NCBI GenBank assembly: GCA_017615475.1
Contig: JAGAAC010000002.1
Span: forward strand, 1-38,643
Direction: 5' to 3'
Source: Clostridia bacterium
GTDB taxonomy: Bacteria > Bacillota > Clostridia > Christensenellales > Aristaeellaceae
DNA length: 38,643 nucleotides
Each line of letters starts with the position of its first letter. Within the stretch, counting starts at the first letter, position 1. The translations under genes were made by a program, and so were the position numbers. The notes below the pieces were generated by a model. The model was given only the letters and a program-made list of their open reading frames with translations, did no database searches and was not told where the DNA came from. Shown in pieces: positions 1 to 7,520 of the stretch.

Positions 1-180
1 GGCCGAAGGGACCCTGCTGTCCGGCGGGACGGCCGTACTGACCGGGTTGTCCGGCGGGACGGCCATACTGTCCCTGCTGTCCAGCGGGACGGCCGTATTG
101 ACCGGGCTGACCGGCAGGACGGCCATACTGTCCCTGCTGTCCGGCGGGGCGGCCGAACTGTCCGGGCTGACCGGCGGGAC
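1..180. repeat. Six tandem 30-base repeats inside infB
   Basis: Six head-to-tail 30-base units fill positions 1-180 exactly (1-30, 31-60 and so on). On the minus strand each encodes the decapeptide RPAGQ[Q/P]GQ[Y/F]G. Gln and Pro alternate at the sixth position for most units, giving a higher-order 60-base period. The array is in frame and probably continues past the left edge. It is a coding collagen-like repeat in the IF-2 linker, not a CRISPR array, because there are no spacers. Confidence 0.9.
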
Positions 181-712
181 GGGCAGGCCTGGCAGGCGGA
201 GGATTATCTCCTGGACGGCTCATAATCTGGCCGATAGCAGGCTTCTTCGGTGCGGCAGGACGGGTCGGATCCGGATCATCAGGTGTCGCGACATAGGATT
301 CAACCTTCTTCGCAGGCTTCTTTTCCTCCTGAGGTGCCGGTGCGGCGGGTTTCTCCGCCGGTGCAGCTTCAGCAGGCTTCTTTGCCGGCTCCTCTGCCTT
401 TTTGGCAGGTTTTTCCGGGGCAGGTTCAGCCGTTTTGGCAGCTTCTTCCTTCCGGGCCGCTTCCATCATCTGCTTCTCATCATCGTCCAGCATGGTGAAC
501 GCTTTGGTGTGCGCAGACTGAGCCTTCAGCTGTTCCTGCTGACGGCGGCGGGCAGCCTCCTCTTCGGCCTGTCGGTTCATCTCCGAATCCAGCCGTTTCA
601 GCGCGTCAAAAAGACCGTCCGCTTCCTTCCGGATTCGTGTGGCTTCCTCCAGGATGCCGGAGGCTTCTCCAACCAGTTCTTTCGTAGCGTCTTTCAAATT
701 CACATTTGCCAT
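1..712 (-). CDS. infB: Translation initiation factor IF-2, N-terminal part (runs off the left edge)
   Basis: IF-2 is the GTPase that brings initiator tRNA to the 30S subunit. Only the first 237 residues are here, so the GTPase core is outside the window and the call rests mainly on gene order (rimP-nusA-ylxR-ylxQ-infB) and on the typical low-complexity linker. The protein starts MANVNLKDATKELVGEASG. It then has a helical, probably coiled-coil stretch (about 10-65), a long Lys/Pro/Ala/Glu linker (about 85-150), and a Gly/Pro/Gln repeat block from about residue 178 to the edge. The usual IF2_N helical subdomain at the extreme N-terminus is not recognisable. The start codon ATG at 712-710 is preceded by GGAGGG about 9 bases upstream. 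A spacer of about 100 bases separates it from ylxQ. An unrelated repeat protein in the same position is possible but unlikely. Confidence 0.82.
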   Translation of the reverse strand, partial: MANVNLKDATKELVGEASGILEEATRIRKEADGLFDALKRLDSEMNRQAEEEAARRRQQEQLKAQSAHTKAFTMLDDDEKQMMEAARKEEAAKTAEPAPEKPAKKAEEPAKKPAEAAPAEKPAAPAPQEEKKPAKKVESYVATPDDPDPTRPAAPKKPAIGQIMSRPGDNPPPARPARPAGQPGQFGRPAGQQGQYGRPAGQPGQYGRPAGQQGQYGRPAGQPGQYGRPAGQQGPFG

Positions 713-730
713 GCGATGCTGTTTCCCTCC

Positions 731-779
731 GCCGTTCTACGGCATTTCTTAATTCATCATGCTCTGCGCATAATGATGA
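731..779 (-). other. Inverted repeats in the ylxQ-infB spacer
   Basis: The roughly 100-base gap between ylxQ and infB holds two small inverted repeats on the transcribed strand. One has arms ATGATGA/TCATCAT (754-760 with 773-779). The other is GCCGT-AGA-ACGGC (731-743), directly upstream of the infB Shine-Dalgarno. They could fold near the infB ribosome site. Neither has a T tract, so a terminator is unlikely. A function is only inferred. Confidence 0.35.
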
Positions 780-811
780 GTACGCTTTCTTCTTCCCTGC
801 CGGTTTTATGC

Positions 812-1117
812 TTATGCATCTTCCGTCAGTTCTCCGCGGATCCTGTCCGCGAAACCGCCTTTGCTGATTCCAAGGGCCATGTTGTCTTTCCCTGTGGCCT
901 CGGCGATCATGCCTGCAGGCAGGATCATCACCGGAACATCCGACCGGCTGCACATCTCCTGTGCTTTCTTCCGGCTGTTTGGACCGGTTTCTCCGTCCAG
1001 CAGCAGGATACCGCACTTCCCGGACCGGATCAGGATCCGGCAGGCATCCATTCCCAGGGACGCCTGTCTGGCCCTCAGGGCAAGTCCGAGCATTCCCTTC
1101 AGCTTCGTTTCATTCAC
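812..1117 (-). CDS. ylxQ: L7Ae/L30e-family ribosomal-type RNA-binding protein YlxQ
   Basis: A 101-residue protein of the L7Ae/L30e/S12e fold, whose members bind kink-turn RNA; the Bacillus orthologue YlxQ (RplGA) is poorly characterised. Visible signs are the N-terminal GMLGLALRARQASLG stretch, the LLLDGETGPNSRKKAQEMC segment in the middle, and the family's usual length of about 100 residues. It starts with GTG (1117-1115), which overlaps the stop of ylxR as GTGA, implying translational coupling. An AAGGGG ribosome site lies about 9 bases upstream. It is the fourth gene of the rimP-nusA-ylxR-ylxQ-infB operon, which places it with the ribosome-assembly and antitermination functions. Confidence 0.88.
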   Translation of the reverse strand: MNETKLKGMLGLALRARQASLGMDACRILIRSGKCGILLLDGETGPNSRKKAQEMCSRSDVPVMILPAGMIAEATGKDNMALGISKGGFADRIRGELTEDA

Positions 1118-1404
1118 GATTGCGGTTCCCCTTCACTGCTCAGCCGTTCCATTTCCGCCGTCAGTGCTTCGCTGATCTCAGGAGTCAGGGTAATCTCCAG
1201 CTGTCTTTCAAGCTGTTTCTGCCGGATTGCGCGCCGCAGGCATTCAGCCTGCCGGCAGACATAAGCGCCTCTGCCGGAGCGTTTTCCTGTGATATCCAGG
1301 ACGGCTTCCCCTTCCGGGGTCCTCACGATCCGGATCAGTTCACGCTTGTCTTTCATTTCCCGGCAGCCAACGCACATCCGCATCGGGATCTTCTTCGGCT
1401 TCAT
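1114..1404 (-). CDS. rnpM: YlxR/RnpM nucleic-acid-binding protein
   Basis: A 96-residue YlxR-family protein (DUF448). The Bacillus subtilis member has been described as RnpM, an RNase P modulator, and the family is generally taken to bind RNA. Residues 7-17 (PMRMCVGCREM) give the family's signature CxxC (C11, C14). GRGAYVC at 44-50 and a fourth cysteine at 55 complete the usual conserved set. The C-terminal third is a charged helical extension. ATG at 1404-1402 has AAGGAG about 7 bases upstream. The stop TGA overlaps the GTG of ylxQ by 4 bases, so the two are probably translated together. Confidence 0.9.
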   Translation of the reverse strand: MKPKKIPMRMCVGCREMKDKRELIRIVRTPEGEAVLDITGKRSGRGAYVCRQAECLRRAIRQKQLERQLEITLTPEISEALTAEMERLSSEGEPQS

Positions 1405-1439
1405 CAGGTATCTCCTTCAGTCCGGATGTGGATTCCGGA

Positions 1440-2627
1440 TTACATCGTATCGTCGTCGCCGCCGATCTCAGCGTCATAGTCCATGGTGAAGCTGTCATAG
1501 GCGGGAGTTTCCACCTGGACGAATTCGGTCATTTCGCCGTTTTCATCCACCATGTCGTCCATTTCGGCAGCCTGGCTCTGGCTCTTGATATCAATCTTCC
1601 AGCCGGTCAGTTTCGCGGCCAGACGCGCGTTCTGTCCTTCCTTGCCGATGGCCAGGCTGAGCTGGTTGTCCGGCACGATCACGCGGAAAGCCTTCTCGTC
1701 TTTTGCCTGGTAAACGCTCAGCACGTGAGCGGGATTCAAGGCGTTGGCCACAAACTCTGCCGGGTTGCTGGACCATTTGATGATATCGATCTTTTCACCC
1801 TTCAGTTCTGTAACAACACGGTCCACACGTCCGCCGCGCTGTCCCACGCAGGCGCCGACCGGATCGATCATCACGTCCGCGCTGTGTACGGCAATCTTGG
1901 TACGGCTTCCGGCTTCACGCGCGATGTTCTTGATCGTTACGATGCCGCCGGCGATTTCCGGAACTTCCATTTCAAACAGGCGCTTGACCAGGTTAGGATG
2001 AATCCGGCTGACATAGACCTGGGGAGTATAGCCGGCATTCTGGCTGGTTTTGTGCACCTCAAGGATGTACACCTTGATGTGGTCGCCGTCATGAAGCTCT
2101 TCACCGGGGATCATCTCATCCCGTTCCAGTACGCCTTCCGTACGGCCCAGGTCGATATAGGCTGCCTTGGGCTCAATGCGCTCAACGATACCGGTCAGGA
2201 TCTCGCTTTCCTTTTCGATGTATTCGTCATAGATCTTGCCCCGTTCCGCTTCACGGATATGCTGGATGATCACCTGTTTCGCCGTCTGGGCTGCCACACG
2301 CAGGAATCCGTTCGGAGTCACATCGACTTCCGCGATATCCCCCATCTGGTAGGAGGGGTTGATTTTCTGCGCTTCCTTCAGGCTGATCTGGTTTGTGGGA
2401 TCTTCGATTTCTTCATCCTCAAGGATCAGCTTGCGGGCATAAACGGAAATGCTGCCGTCCTGGCGGTTTACGGTGACATCCAGGTTGTTGGGAGCGGTTT
2501 CGCTCTTCGGCAGGTTCTTTCTGTAAGCGGCCTTCAGGGCCTCCTCAATGGTCTTGAACAGGGTTTCCTCGGGAATCTCTTTTTCCTTTGCCAGCATTCT
2601 GATGGCTTCTATGACTTCGGATTTCAT
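1440..2627 (-). CDS. nusA: Transcription termination/antitermination factor NusA
   Basis: A 395-residue NusA, the RNA polymerase-associated factor that controls pausing, termination and antitermination. In order it shows the N-terminal polymerase-binding domain (about 1-125, with [16 protein letters not shown]), the S1 domain (about 130-200, [16 protein letters not shown]), and two KH domains (about 205-345, including [20 protein letters not shown] and [19 protein letters not shown]). An acidic tail ends in GGDDDTM. Length fits the short Gram-positive form without C-terminal AR repeats. I chose ATG at 2627 because AAAGGA lies 7 bases upstream; the in-frame GTG at 2645 would put that site inside the gene. 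It is second in the operon, 36 bases after rimP. Confidence 0.95.
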   Translation of the reverse strand: MKSEVIEAIRMLAKEKEIPEETLFKTIEEALKAAYRKNLPKSETAPNNLDVTVNRQDGSISVYARKLILEDEEIEDPTNQISLKEAQKINPSYQMGDIAEVDVTPNGFLRVAAQTAKQVIIQHIREAERGKIYDEYIEKESEILTGIVERIEPKAAYIDLGRTEGVLERDEMIPGEELHDGDHIKVYILEVHKTSQNAGYTPQVYVSRIHPNLVKRLFEMEVPEIAGGIVTIKNIAREAGSRTKIAVHSADVMIDPVGACVGQRGGRVDRVVTELKGEKIDIIKWSSNPAEFVANALNPAHVLSVYQAKDEKAFRVIVPDNQLSLAIGKEGQNARLAAKLTGWKIDIKSQSQAAEMDDMVDENGEMTEFVQVETPAYDSFTMDYDAEIGGDDDTM

Positions 2628-2663
2628 GTTGCTTTCCTTTCTCACGTCTCCGTGTTGTTCTCT

Positions 2664-3167
2664 TTACTGACTGTCGTCCGCTTCGCTGTCTCCGGAGAGA
2701 TCGACGTCCTCGATCCCTTCCATGTCAACAACGGGTTTCACAAGCGCGGCGGCTTTGCGCGGAATAAGCGTCCGGCCCTCCGCCGTGTCGATAACGATGT
2801 TTCCCTCCTCAAGCCCCGCCAGGACGCCGGTATAAACCTTTGTTCCCTCGATGGGCCTGAACAGCCTGATTTCGATTTCGCTGCCGAGGTTCCTTTCATA
2901 ATCCCGGTCCGTTTTCAGCGGTCTGTCTATGCCGGGAGAAGAAACCTCCATGAAATCGTAATCCACGCTGTCAGCTGCGGCCCGGACTGCCTTGTGATAT
3001 GCTTCACAGTCGTCCAGGCTGACGCCTTCATCCCTGTCGATGTAAAACCGCAGATACTTTCCGGTTGGTTCACGGTCCATGCAGAGATCCACCAGTTCAT
3101 ATCCCATTTTCTCCGCAATCGTCCGGGCTTTTGCTTCAAGGCCGGACAGTGCTTCCGTTTTGGCCAT
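2664..3167 (-). CDS. rimP: Ribosome maturation factor RimP
   Basis: A 167-residue RimP, needed for 30S subunit maturation. It has the N-terminal alpha/beta domain (about 1-85, GYELVDLCMDREPTGKYLRFYID then SLDDCEAYHKAVRA) and the conserved VSSPGIDRPLKTDRDYERNLG join to the C-terminal Sm-like domain (about 90-155). It ends in an acidic tail. ATG at 3167 is preceded by GGAGG at 7 bases. It is the first gene of the nusA-infB operon, which is the standard bacterial arrangement. It is preceded by a leader of about 187 bases and a near-consensus promoter. Confidence 0.95.
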   Translation of the reverse strand: MAKTEALSGLEAKARTIAEKMGYELVDLCMDREPTGKYLRFYIDRDEGVSLDDCEAYHKAVRAAADSVDYDFMEVSSPGIDRPLKTDRDYERNLGSEIEIRLFRPIEGTKVYTGVLAGLEEGNIVIDTAEGRTLIPRKAAALVKPVVDMEGIEDVDLSGDSEADDSQ

Positions 3168-3354
3168 CTGTCAGTCCTCCATCCTTTTCGGGCAATGAAA
3201 AAGAGCGGAAAACAAGCCCTCCATCAGCCTGCTCTGACCGTACGGAAAGGATGCTCTCCGATGGTCTTCGAAGGCCTTCAGGCTGTTTCCGTTCTTTACG
3301 TTAAACCCTTCTTTCAAGGCGCAGTGCCGCTGATTAATCGTATGGAAACCATAC
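3168..3354 (-). other. Untranslated leader of the rimP operon
   Basis: From the predicted start point near 3354 to rimP the transcript has a leader of about 187 bases with no convincing gene. It starts with a perfect hairpin (3339-3355). Near its end a weak pair AGAGC/GCTCT followed by T5 on the minus strand could act as a leaky terminator, though the loop is over 20 bases. It does not match any riboswitch or rimP-leader class that I recognise. Confidence 0.4.
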
Positions 3355-3355
3355 G
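3339..3355 (-). repeat. Perfect hairpin at the 5' end of the rimP transcript
   Basis: CGTATGG-AAA-CCATACG is a perfect inverted repeat with 7-base arms and a 3-base loop. It lies at the predicted +1 of the rimP operon, so the mRNA would begin with a hairpin. A hairpin at the extreme 5' end is a known way to protect mRNA from 5'-dependent decay; whether it does so here is inference. Confidence 0.6.
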
Positions 3356-3382
3356 TCCGGAAGTATAGCATACTTCCGGACG
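3354..3382. repeat. Perfect palindrome across the rimP promoter spacer and -10
   Basis: Arms CGTCCGGAAGTAT and ATACTTCCGGACG (13 bases each) flank the 3-base centre AGC. The palindrome covers most of the -35/-10 spacer, the whole -10 hexamer and the region to +1 of the minus-strand promoter. That is operator geometry. The 3-base loop and lack of a following T run on the minus strand argue against a terminator for the GH31 gene upstream. Confidence 0.7.
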
Positions 3383-3390
3383 CTTTTCAA
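3362..3390 (-). promoter_or_regulatory. Sigma-A promoter of the rimP-nusA-infB operon
   Basis: On the minus strand TTGAAA (3390-3385), a 17-base spacer and TATACT (3367-3362) match the vegetative consensus closely. A TGC extended -10 precedes the hexamer. Predicted start is near 3354. It lies between the end of the GH31 gene and rimP, both on the minus strand. Confidence 0.82.
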
Positions 3391-3431
3391 GCCTTATTTA
3401 TCAATTATTTCAGGGATTTTCTGGGGCTTTT

Positions 3432-5459
3432 TCACACCTTTTCGTACACGGGTATCTGATCGATCGGTGCGGGGGCTGTCACAACGCGTCCGCCCTCCAG
3501 AACGGCGCCGCTGTTCAGGTCTTTCCACCGTCCCTCCGGCAGGTATACTTTCCTTTCCCGCTGATGCAGTTCCAGGACGGGCGCCACCAGGTATCTGCTG
3601 CCGAACATATACTGGTCCTGCAGGTCCCAGCAGGCTGCATCCCGCGGGAACTCAAAGAACATGGTCCGGATCAGCGGCGCGCCCGTCTCATGGGCCTCCC
3701 TGTACAGATCCCGGATATAATCATGCATGGAAATACGCACATCATAATACTTCCGCATGATACGGTAGTTCTCTTCCCCGTAGCTCCACAGTTCGTTGGG
3801 CTGGCCGGTGTGGAGATAGCCGCCGCCCCAGTCCCGGTCATCAAGCGGAGGAATTGTGAAGGGACCGCGGTCCCCGTGCATCCGGAGCACCGCGCTGAAA
3901 ACCGCGAACTGATACCACCGGATCAGCAGTTCCCGGAAATCGGGATCATTCACGTCATCCGTCATGAAACCGCCGATATCCGTTGTCCACCAGGGAATGC
4001 CGGCAAGGCCGATGTTCAGGCCGGCCTGAAGCTGCTCCCGGAAAGATTCAAAGGTGCTGGGTACATCTCCGGACCAGAGGACGTTCCCGTATTTCTGGCT
4101 GCCCGCCCAGCCGCAGCGGAGCAGGTTAACCGCGTCCGTGCCTTTGTCGGCAGCCATAGGTTCATAGAATGCCCTGGAGAACATCTGGGGATACAGGTTG
4201 CTGCAGCTCAGGGCCGGACCGGCGTAATAGCGGTAGTTGTCAAAATCGTATACGCCGTAATCGGGTTCTGAATTATCCAGCCAGAATCCGTCTATGCCGA
4301 GATCATAATAATTCTTTTTGCAGACATCCCAGATATACTGCCTTGCTTCCGGATTGAACGGATCAATCTCAACGCAGTCCCCCTGGTAGTCATAGGTCTG
4401 GGCCGCGCCGCGCTCTGTCCGGATCAGCAGGCCCCGTTCCATCATCGGTCCGAAGTTTTCGCTCCGGCGGTCCACGCTGGGCCATACGGATACGATGACC
4501 CGGATCCCCATGCTGTGCAGTTCATCTACCATCGCCTTGGGATCCGGCCAGTAGGTTTTGTCAAACTTCCAGTCTCCCTGCAGGGTCCAGTGGAAGAAAT
4601 CGATCACGATCTGGTCGATTTTGATACCCTCCCGCTGATACTGCCTGGCAACAGAAAGCACCTCTTCCTGGGTACGGTAGCGCAGCTTGCACTGCCAAAG
4701 TCCCATCAGGTTCTCAGGGAACATCGGAGCACGCCCTGTTACGGCTGTGTATCTGGAAAGGATCTCTTTGGGGTCTTCTCCGGCGCAGATCCAGTAATCC
4801 ATCTGTTTCGTGCTGAAAGCGATCCATTCCGTCAGGTTGTTCGCGAAGGTCACCCGGCCGACTGCCGGATTGTTCCACAGGAATCCGTATCCAAGGGAAC
4901 TGATCATAAAGGGTACGGAAATCTGGCTGTTGCGCTGAGCCAGTTCCAGCATGCTTCCCTTCAGGTTCAGGCTGGGCTGCTGGTACTGGCCCATGCCGTA
5001 AATTTTCTCATCCGCGTTGGGATCAAAACGGACGGTAAGCCTGTATTCGCTTCCGCCGGTGTTTCCCTTCCACTCCCGGTTTGCGATTTTCAGGCAGCGG
5101 CTGGTGCGGGCGATCGTTCCGCCGTAGAACCGGAAGTATTCCCGCAGGATCAGCTTCCCGTCCCGGTAAAAGCTGACCACGCCGGCAAAATTGACCGTTG
5201 CCCGTATCCTGCCGTTTTCAATTTCCGCATAGGGAGCAGCATATCCCGGTCCGTCTGCGGCGCCCTGGTTTTCGCTGCGGCTGATCAGGATCCGGCAGTC
5301 CGTTTCTTCCGGTGCCTCAGTCAGCGCGAAATCAGAGCCGGCCTGTGTGTCATACATGAACGCGCGGACCCGCAGCGAATCCTTCCCCCAGCCTTCAATG
5401 CGCAGGGTTTCACCGCCCCTGCGGGCAATCAGGGCATTTCCTTGTGCCTCAAATATCAT
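3432..5459 (-). CDS. Glycoside hydrolase family 31 (alpha-xylosidase/alpha-glucosidase type)
   Basis: A 675-residue GH31 enzyme, a retaining alpha-glycosidase that removes alpha-xylosyl or alpha-glucosyl units. It has an N-terminal beta-sandwich (about 1-230), the TIM barrel (about 240-580) and a C-terminal beta domain. The catalytic nucleophile is D395 in GFWLDNSEPDYG and the acid/base is D465 in LWSGDVPSTF, followed by the GIPWWTTDIGGF motif. The LDxxEP form of the nucleophile motif resembles bacterial alpha-xylosidase-like members more than the WxDMNE maltase type, but the substrate cannot be fixed. There is no signal peptide, so it is cytoplasmic. GGAGG precedes ATG 5459. It starts 14 bases after glgB ends, so the two are an operon. 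No good terminator follows, so some read-through into rimP is possible. Confidence 0.9.
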   Translation of the reverse strand: MIFEAQGNALIARRGGETLRIEGWGKDSLRVRAFMYDTQAGSDFALTEAPEETDCRILISRSENQGAADGPGYAAPYAEIENGRIRATVNFAGVVSFYRDGKLILREYFRFYGGTIARTSRCLKIANREWKGNTGGSEYRLTVRFDPNADEKIYGMGQYQQPSLNLKGSMLELAQRNSQISVPFMISSLGYGFLWNNPAVGRVTFANNLTEWIAFSTKQMDYWICAGEDPKEILSRYTAVTGRAPMFPENLMGLWQCKLRYRTQEEVLSVARQYQREGIKIDQIVIDFFHWTLQGDWKFDKTYWPDPKAMVDELHSMGIRVIVSVWPSVDRRSENFGPMMERGLLIRTERGAAQTYDYQGDCVEIDPFNPEARQYIWDVCKKNYYDLGIDGFWLDNSEPDYGVYDFDNYRYYAGPALSCSNLYPQMFSRAFYEPMAADKGTDAVNLLRCGWAGSQKYGNVLWSGDVPSTFESFREQLQAGLNIGLAGIPWWTTDIGGFMTDDVNDPDFRELLIRWYQFAVFSAVLRMHGDRGPFTIPPLDDRDWGGGYLHTGQPNELWSYGEENYRIMRKYYDVRISMHDYIRDLYREAHETGAPLIRTMFFEFPRDAACWDLQDQYMFGSRYLVAPVLELHQRERKVYLPEGRWKDLNSGAVLEGGRVVTAPAPIDQIPVYEKV

Positions 5460-5473
5460 CCGGTCTTCCTCCG

Positions 5474-7501
5474 TTATTCGCTGATCCGTTCCAGCACCAT
5501 GGCCGTACGGCAGGGACTGTAGACAGTAAACCCGAGCCCTCGGCCTTCTGTGTAGGCGGTATCATAAATATATTCATGATCGATTAATCCCGGCCCGCCG
5601 AACCGTTTTTCATCCGTGCTCAGGATCACTTTATAGGCGCCTTCTCCGGTCGTATGCGCATGCAGGAAGAAGCTCTGTTCAGAATAGCTGTTGTGGAAGT
5701 TGAACACGAACAGCAGACCGCCCCGGCTGAAACTGATAATTTTCCGTTCCGGGTCAATCCACAGGCTGACAGCGGCAGGATCGTCCAGCAGTTTCCTTTC
5801 TCCCGCCAGTCTGATCATGGCTCTGTCAAAATCATTCAGCCACGCAAATTTCAGGTCGGGATTGTCCACCAGTGACCATTGCCGCCGGCAGTACTTGTAG
5901 CTCCATCCGTTTCCTTCCCGCGGGAAATCGATCCATTCCGGATGGCCGAATTCATTGCCCATAAAGTTCAGGTAACCGTTTCCGCCGAGGCTCATCGTGT
6001 AAAGCCTGATCATTTTATGGAGCTCAATGGCCCGGTCCATCGTCAGGGAATGATACTCCTTCGTCATCCCCGTATACATTTCAGCGTCCGCCATACGGAA
6101 GATAATGGTTTTATCGCCCACCAGCGCCTGGTCGTGGCTCTCGCAGTATCCGATGATTTTTTCCTGGGGTCTCCGGGTTGTCATTTCATACCAGAGGCCG
6201 TTCATGTTCCAGTCTTCGTCCCGGGTGTCCTTCAGCAGTTTGATCCAGTAATCGGGTTCTCCCATGGCCAGGCGGTAATCAAATCCGATGCCGCCCTGCT
6301 CAATCGGCAGGCACATGCCGGGCATGCCGCTCATATCCTCCGCAACGGTTGTCGCGTTCGGATTCACCTCATGGATCAGCTCATTCGCCAGCTGCAGGTA
6401 GTTCAGGGCCTCCAGGTCCGTATTGAGGTTGAAATACATATCATAGTTTGTAAAAGCGCTTCCCAGGCCGTGATCATGGTAAATCATGCTGGTGACACCG
6501 TCAAAGCGGAATCCGTCAAAGTGATATTCCTCCAGCCAGAACTTCAGGTTGCTCAGCAGGAAATGCAGAACCTCCGTACGTCCGTAGTTGAAGAGCTTTG
6601 TTCCCCATGCGGGATGCCATCCCTCACCTCCGGCAAGGAAATACTGGTCCTCTGTTCCGTCCTGGAGCTGCAGTCCTTCCCCGACGTTCGGGCAGGCATG
6701 GCTGTGAACCACATCCAGCAGCACACGGATCCCCATGCTGTGGGCAGTGTTTACCAGGTGCTTCAGGTCCTCCGGAGCACCGTACCAGTGGGAAGCCGCG
6801 AAAAAGTTGGTCACCTGGTACCCGAAGGATCCGTAATACGGATGCTCCTGGATTGCCATCAGCTGTACCGTATTGTAACCCAGATCCCTGATGCGGGGCA
6901 GAACATTTTCGGCAAACTCCCGGTAGGTTCCGATTCCCTCCCGGTCCTGGCTCATACCCACATGGGCTTCATAAATCAGCGGCGCTTCCGGTTTTATTCC
7001 GGCGAAGCCGTCATCCGTCCAGGGATACTCTTTTCCGGGATCCCATACCTGTGTGCACAGGATGCTCGTCTTTTCATCCATGGCCACTTTCATGCTGTAA
7101 GCCGGCAGCCGTTCAAACCAGTTGTCCCCTTTTCGCACCCACAGTTTGACATTCTGCCCTTCTTTCAGGCTGTCCTCTCCCTGCAGGGCAATTTCCCAGA
7201 CGCCGTTTTCACCGCGGTCCAGGGGATGGCTTTCCCTGTTCCATTCATTGAAATCTCCCATCAGGCGGACTTCATCCGCACCGGGCATCCATTCGCGGAA
7301 AACCCAGCCGTTCTTTGACCTGTGAAAGCCGAAGAAAAGATAACCGTTGGCGAAATCCTTCAGTGAAAGCGCATCGCCTGCAAGCTGCCGGCGTTTTTCC
7401 TTGAACCGGTCCATCCGCAGCTCAATGTCACTCCCATAGGGAGCAAGCCATGGATCAATCTCTGTGATCTGATAGGGTGCCTTCAGCTTTCCGGTATCCA
7501 T
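5474..7501 (-). CDS. glgB: 1,4-alpha-glucan branching enzyme, eukaryotic-type (GH13_8)
   Basis: This 675-residue enzyme makes alpha-1,6 branches in glycogen-like alpha-glucans. A CBM48-like N-terminal domain (about 60-165) precedes the GH13 barrel. The barrel carries all four conserved regions: DVVHSHA, GFRFDGVTSM (nucleophile D334), AEDMSGMP (acid/base E388) and YCESHDQ. The N-terminal sequence, the FNYGRTEVLHFLLSNLKFWLEEYHFDGFRFDG run, and GNEFGHPEWIDFPREGNGWSY resemble animal, plant and fungal branching enzymes (GH13_8) rather than the usual bacterial GH13_9 GlgB. ATG 7501 has GGAGG 9 bases upstream. No glgA, glgC or glgP is nearby. It sits between a secreted repeat protein and a GH31 enzyme, which suggests a role in shaping or recycling a storage glucan. 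Confidence 0.92.
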   Translation of the reverse strand: MDTGKLKAPYQITEIDPWLAPYGSDIELRMDRFKEKRRQLAGDALSLKDFANGYLFFGFHRSKNGWVFREWMPGADEVRLMGDFNEWNRESHPLDRGENGVWEIALQGEDSLKEGQNVKLWVRKGDNWFERLPAYSMKVAMDEKTSILCTQVWDPGKEYPWTDDGFAGIKPEAPLIYEAHVGMSQDREGIGTYREFAENVLPRIRDLGYNTVQLMAIQEHPYYGSFGYQVTNFFAASHWYGAPEDLKHLVNTAHSMGIRVLLDVVHSHACPNVGEGLQLQDGTEDQYFLAGGEGWHPAWGTKLFNYGRTEVLHFLLSNLKFWLEEYHFDGFRFDGVTSMIYHDHGLGSAFTNYDMYFNLNTDLEALNYLQLANELIHEVNPNATTVAEDMSGMPGMCLPIEQGGIGFDYRLAMGEPDYWIKLLKDTRDEDWNMNGLWYEMTTRRPQEKIIGYCESHDQALVGDKTIIFRMADAEMYTGMTKEYHSLTMDRAIELHKMIRLYTMSLGGNGYLNFMGNEFGHPEWIDFPREGNGWSYKYCRRQWSLVDNPDLKFAWLNDFDRAMIRLAGERKLLDDPAAVSLWIDPERKIISFSRGGLLFVFNFHNSYSEQSFFLHAHTTGEGAYKVILSTDEKRFGGPGLIDHEYIYDTAYTEGRGLGFTVYSPCRTAMVLERISE

Positions 7502-7520
7502 CTTTTTGTTCCTCCGCCTT

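Noticed and set aside
1-180. Regular 30-base repeats considered as a CRISPR array.
   Set aside because: The units are directly adjacent without spacers, are in frame with infB and encode a conserved decapeptide.
1428-3368. A 646-codon open frame on the plus strand opposite nusA and rimP.
   Set aside because: It is exactly antisense to two well-supported genes and results from GC-rich third codon positions. No ribosome site or family motif is visible.
3171-3371. A 66-codon minus-strand open frame upstream of rimP considered as a leader peptide gene.
   Set aside because: Its ATG lies upstream of the predicted transcription start, it has no ribosome site, and it ends at the rimP ribosome site by chance.
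3354-3382. The palindrome considered as the terminator of the GH31 gene.
   Set aside because: On the transcribed (minus) strand it is not followed by a T run, its loop is only 3 bases, and it lies inside a near-consensus promoter.
5879-7318. A long plus-strand open frame opposite glgB, and similar ones at 11815-13566, 28092-29255, 33864-35117 and 36523-37614.
   Set aside because: All mirror strongly supported genes on the other strand and show no motifs, signal peptides or ribosome sites of their own.
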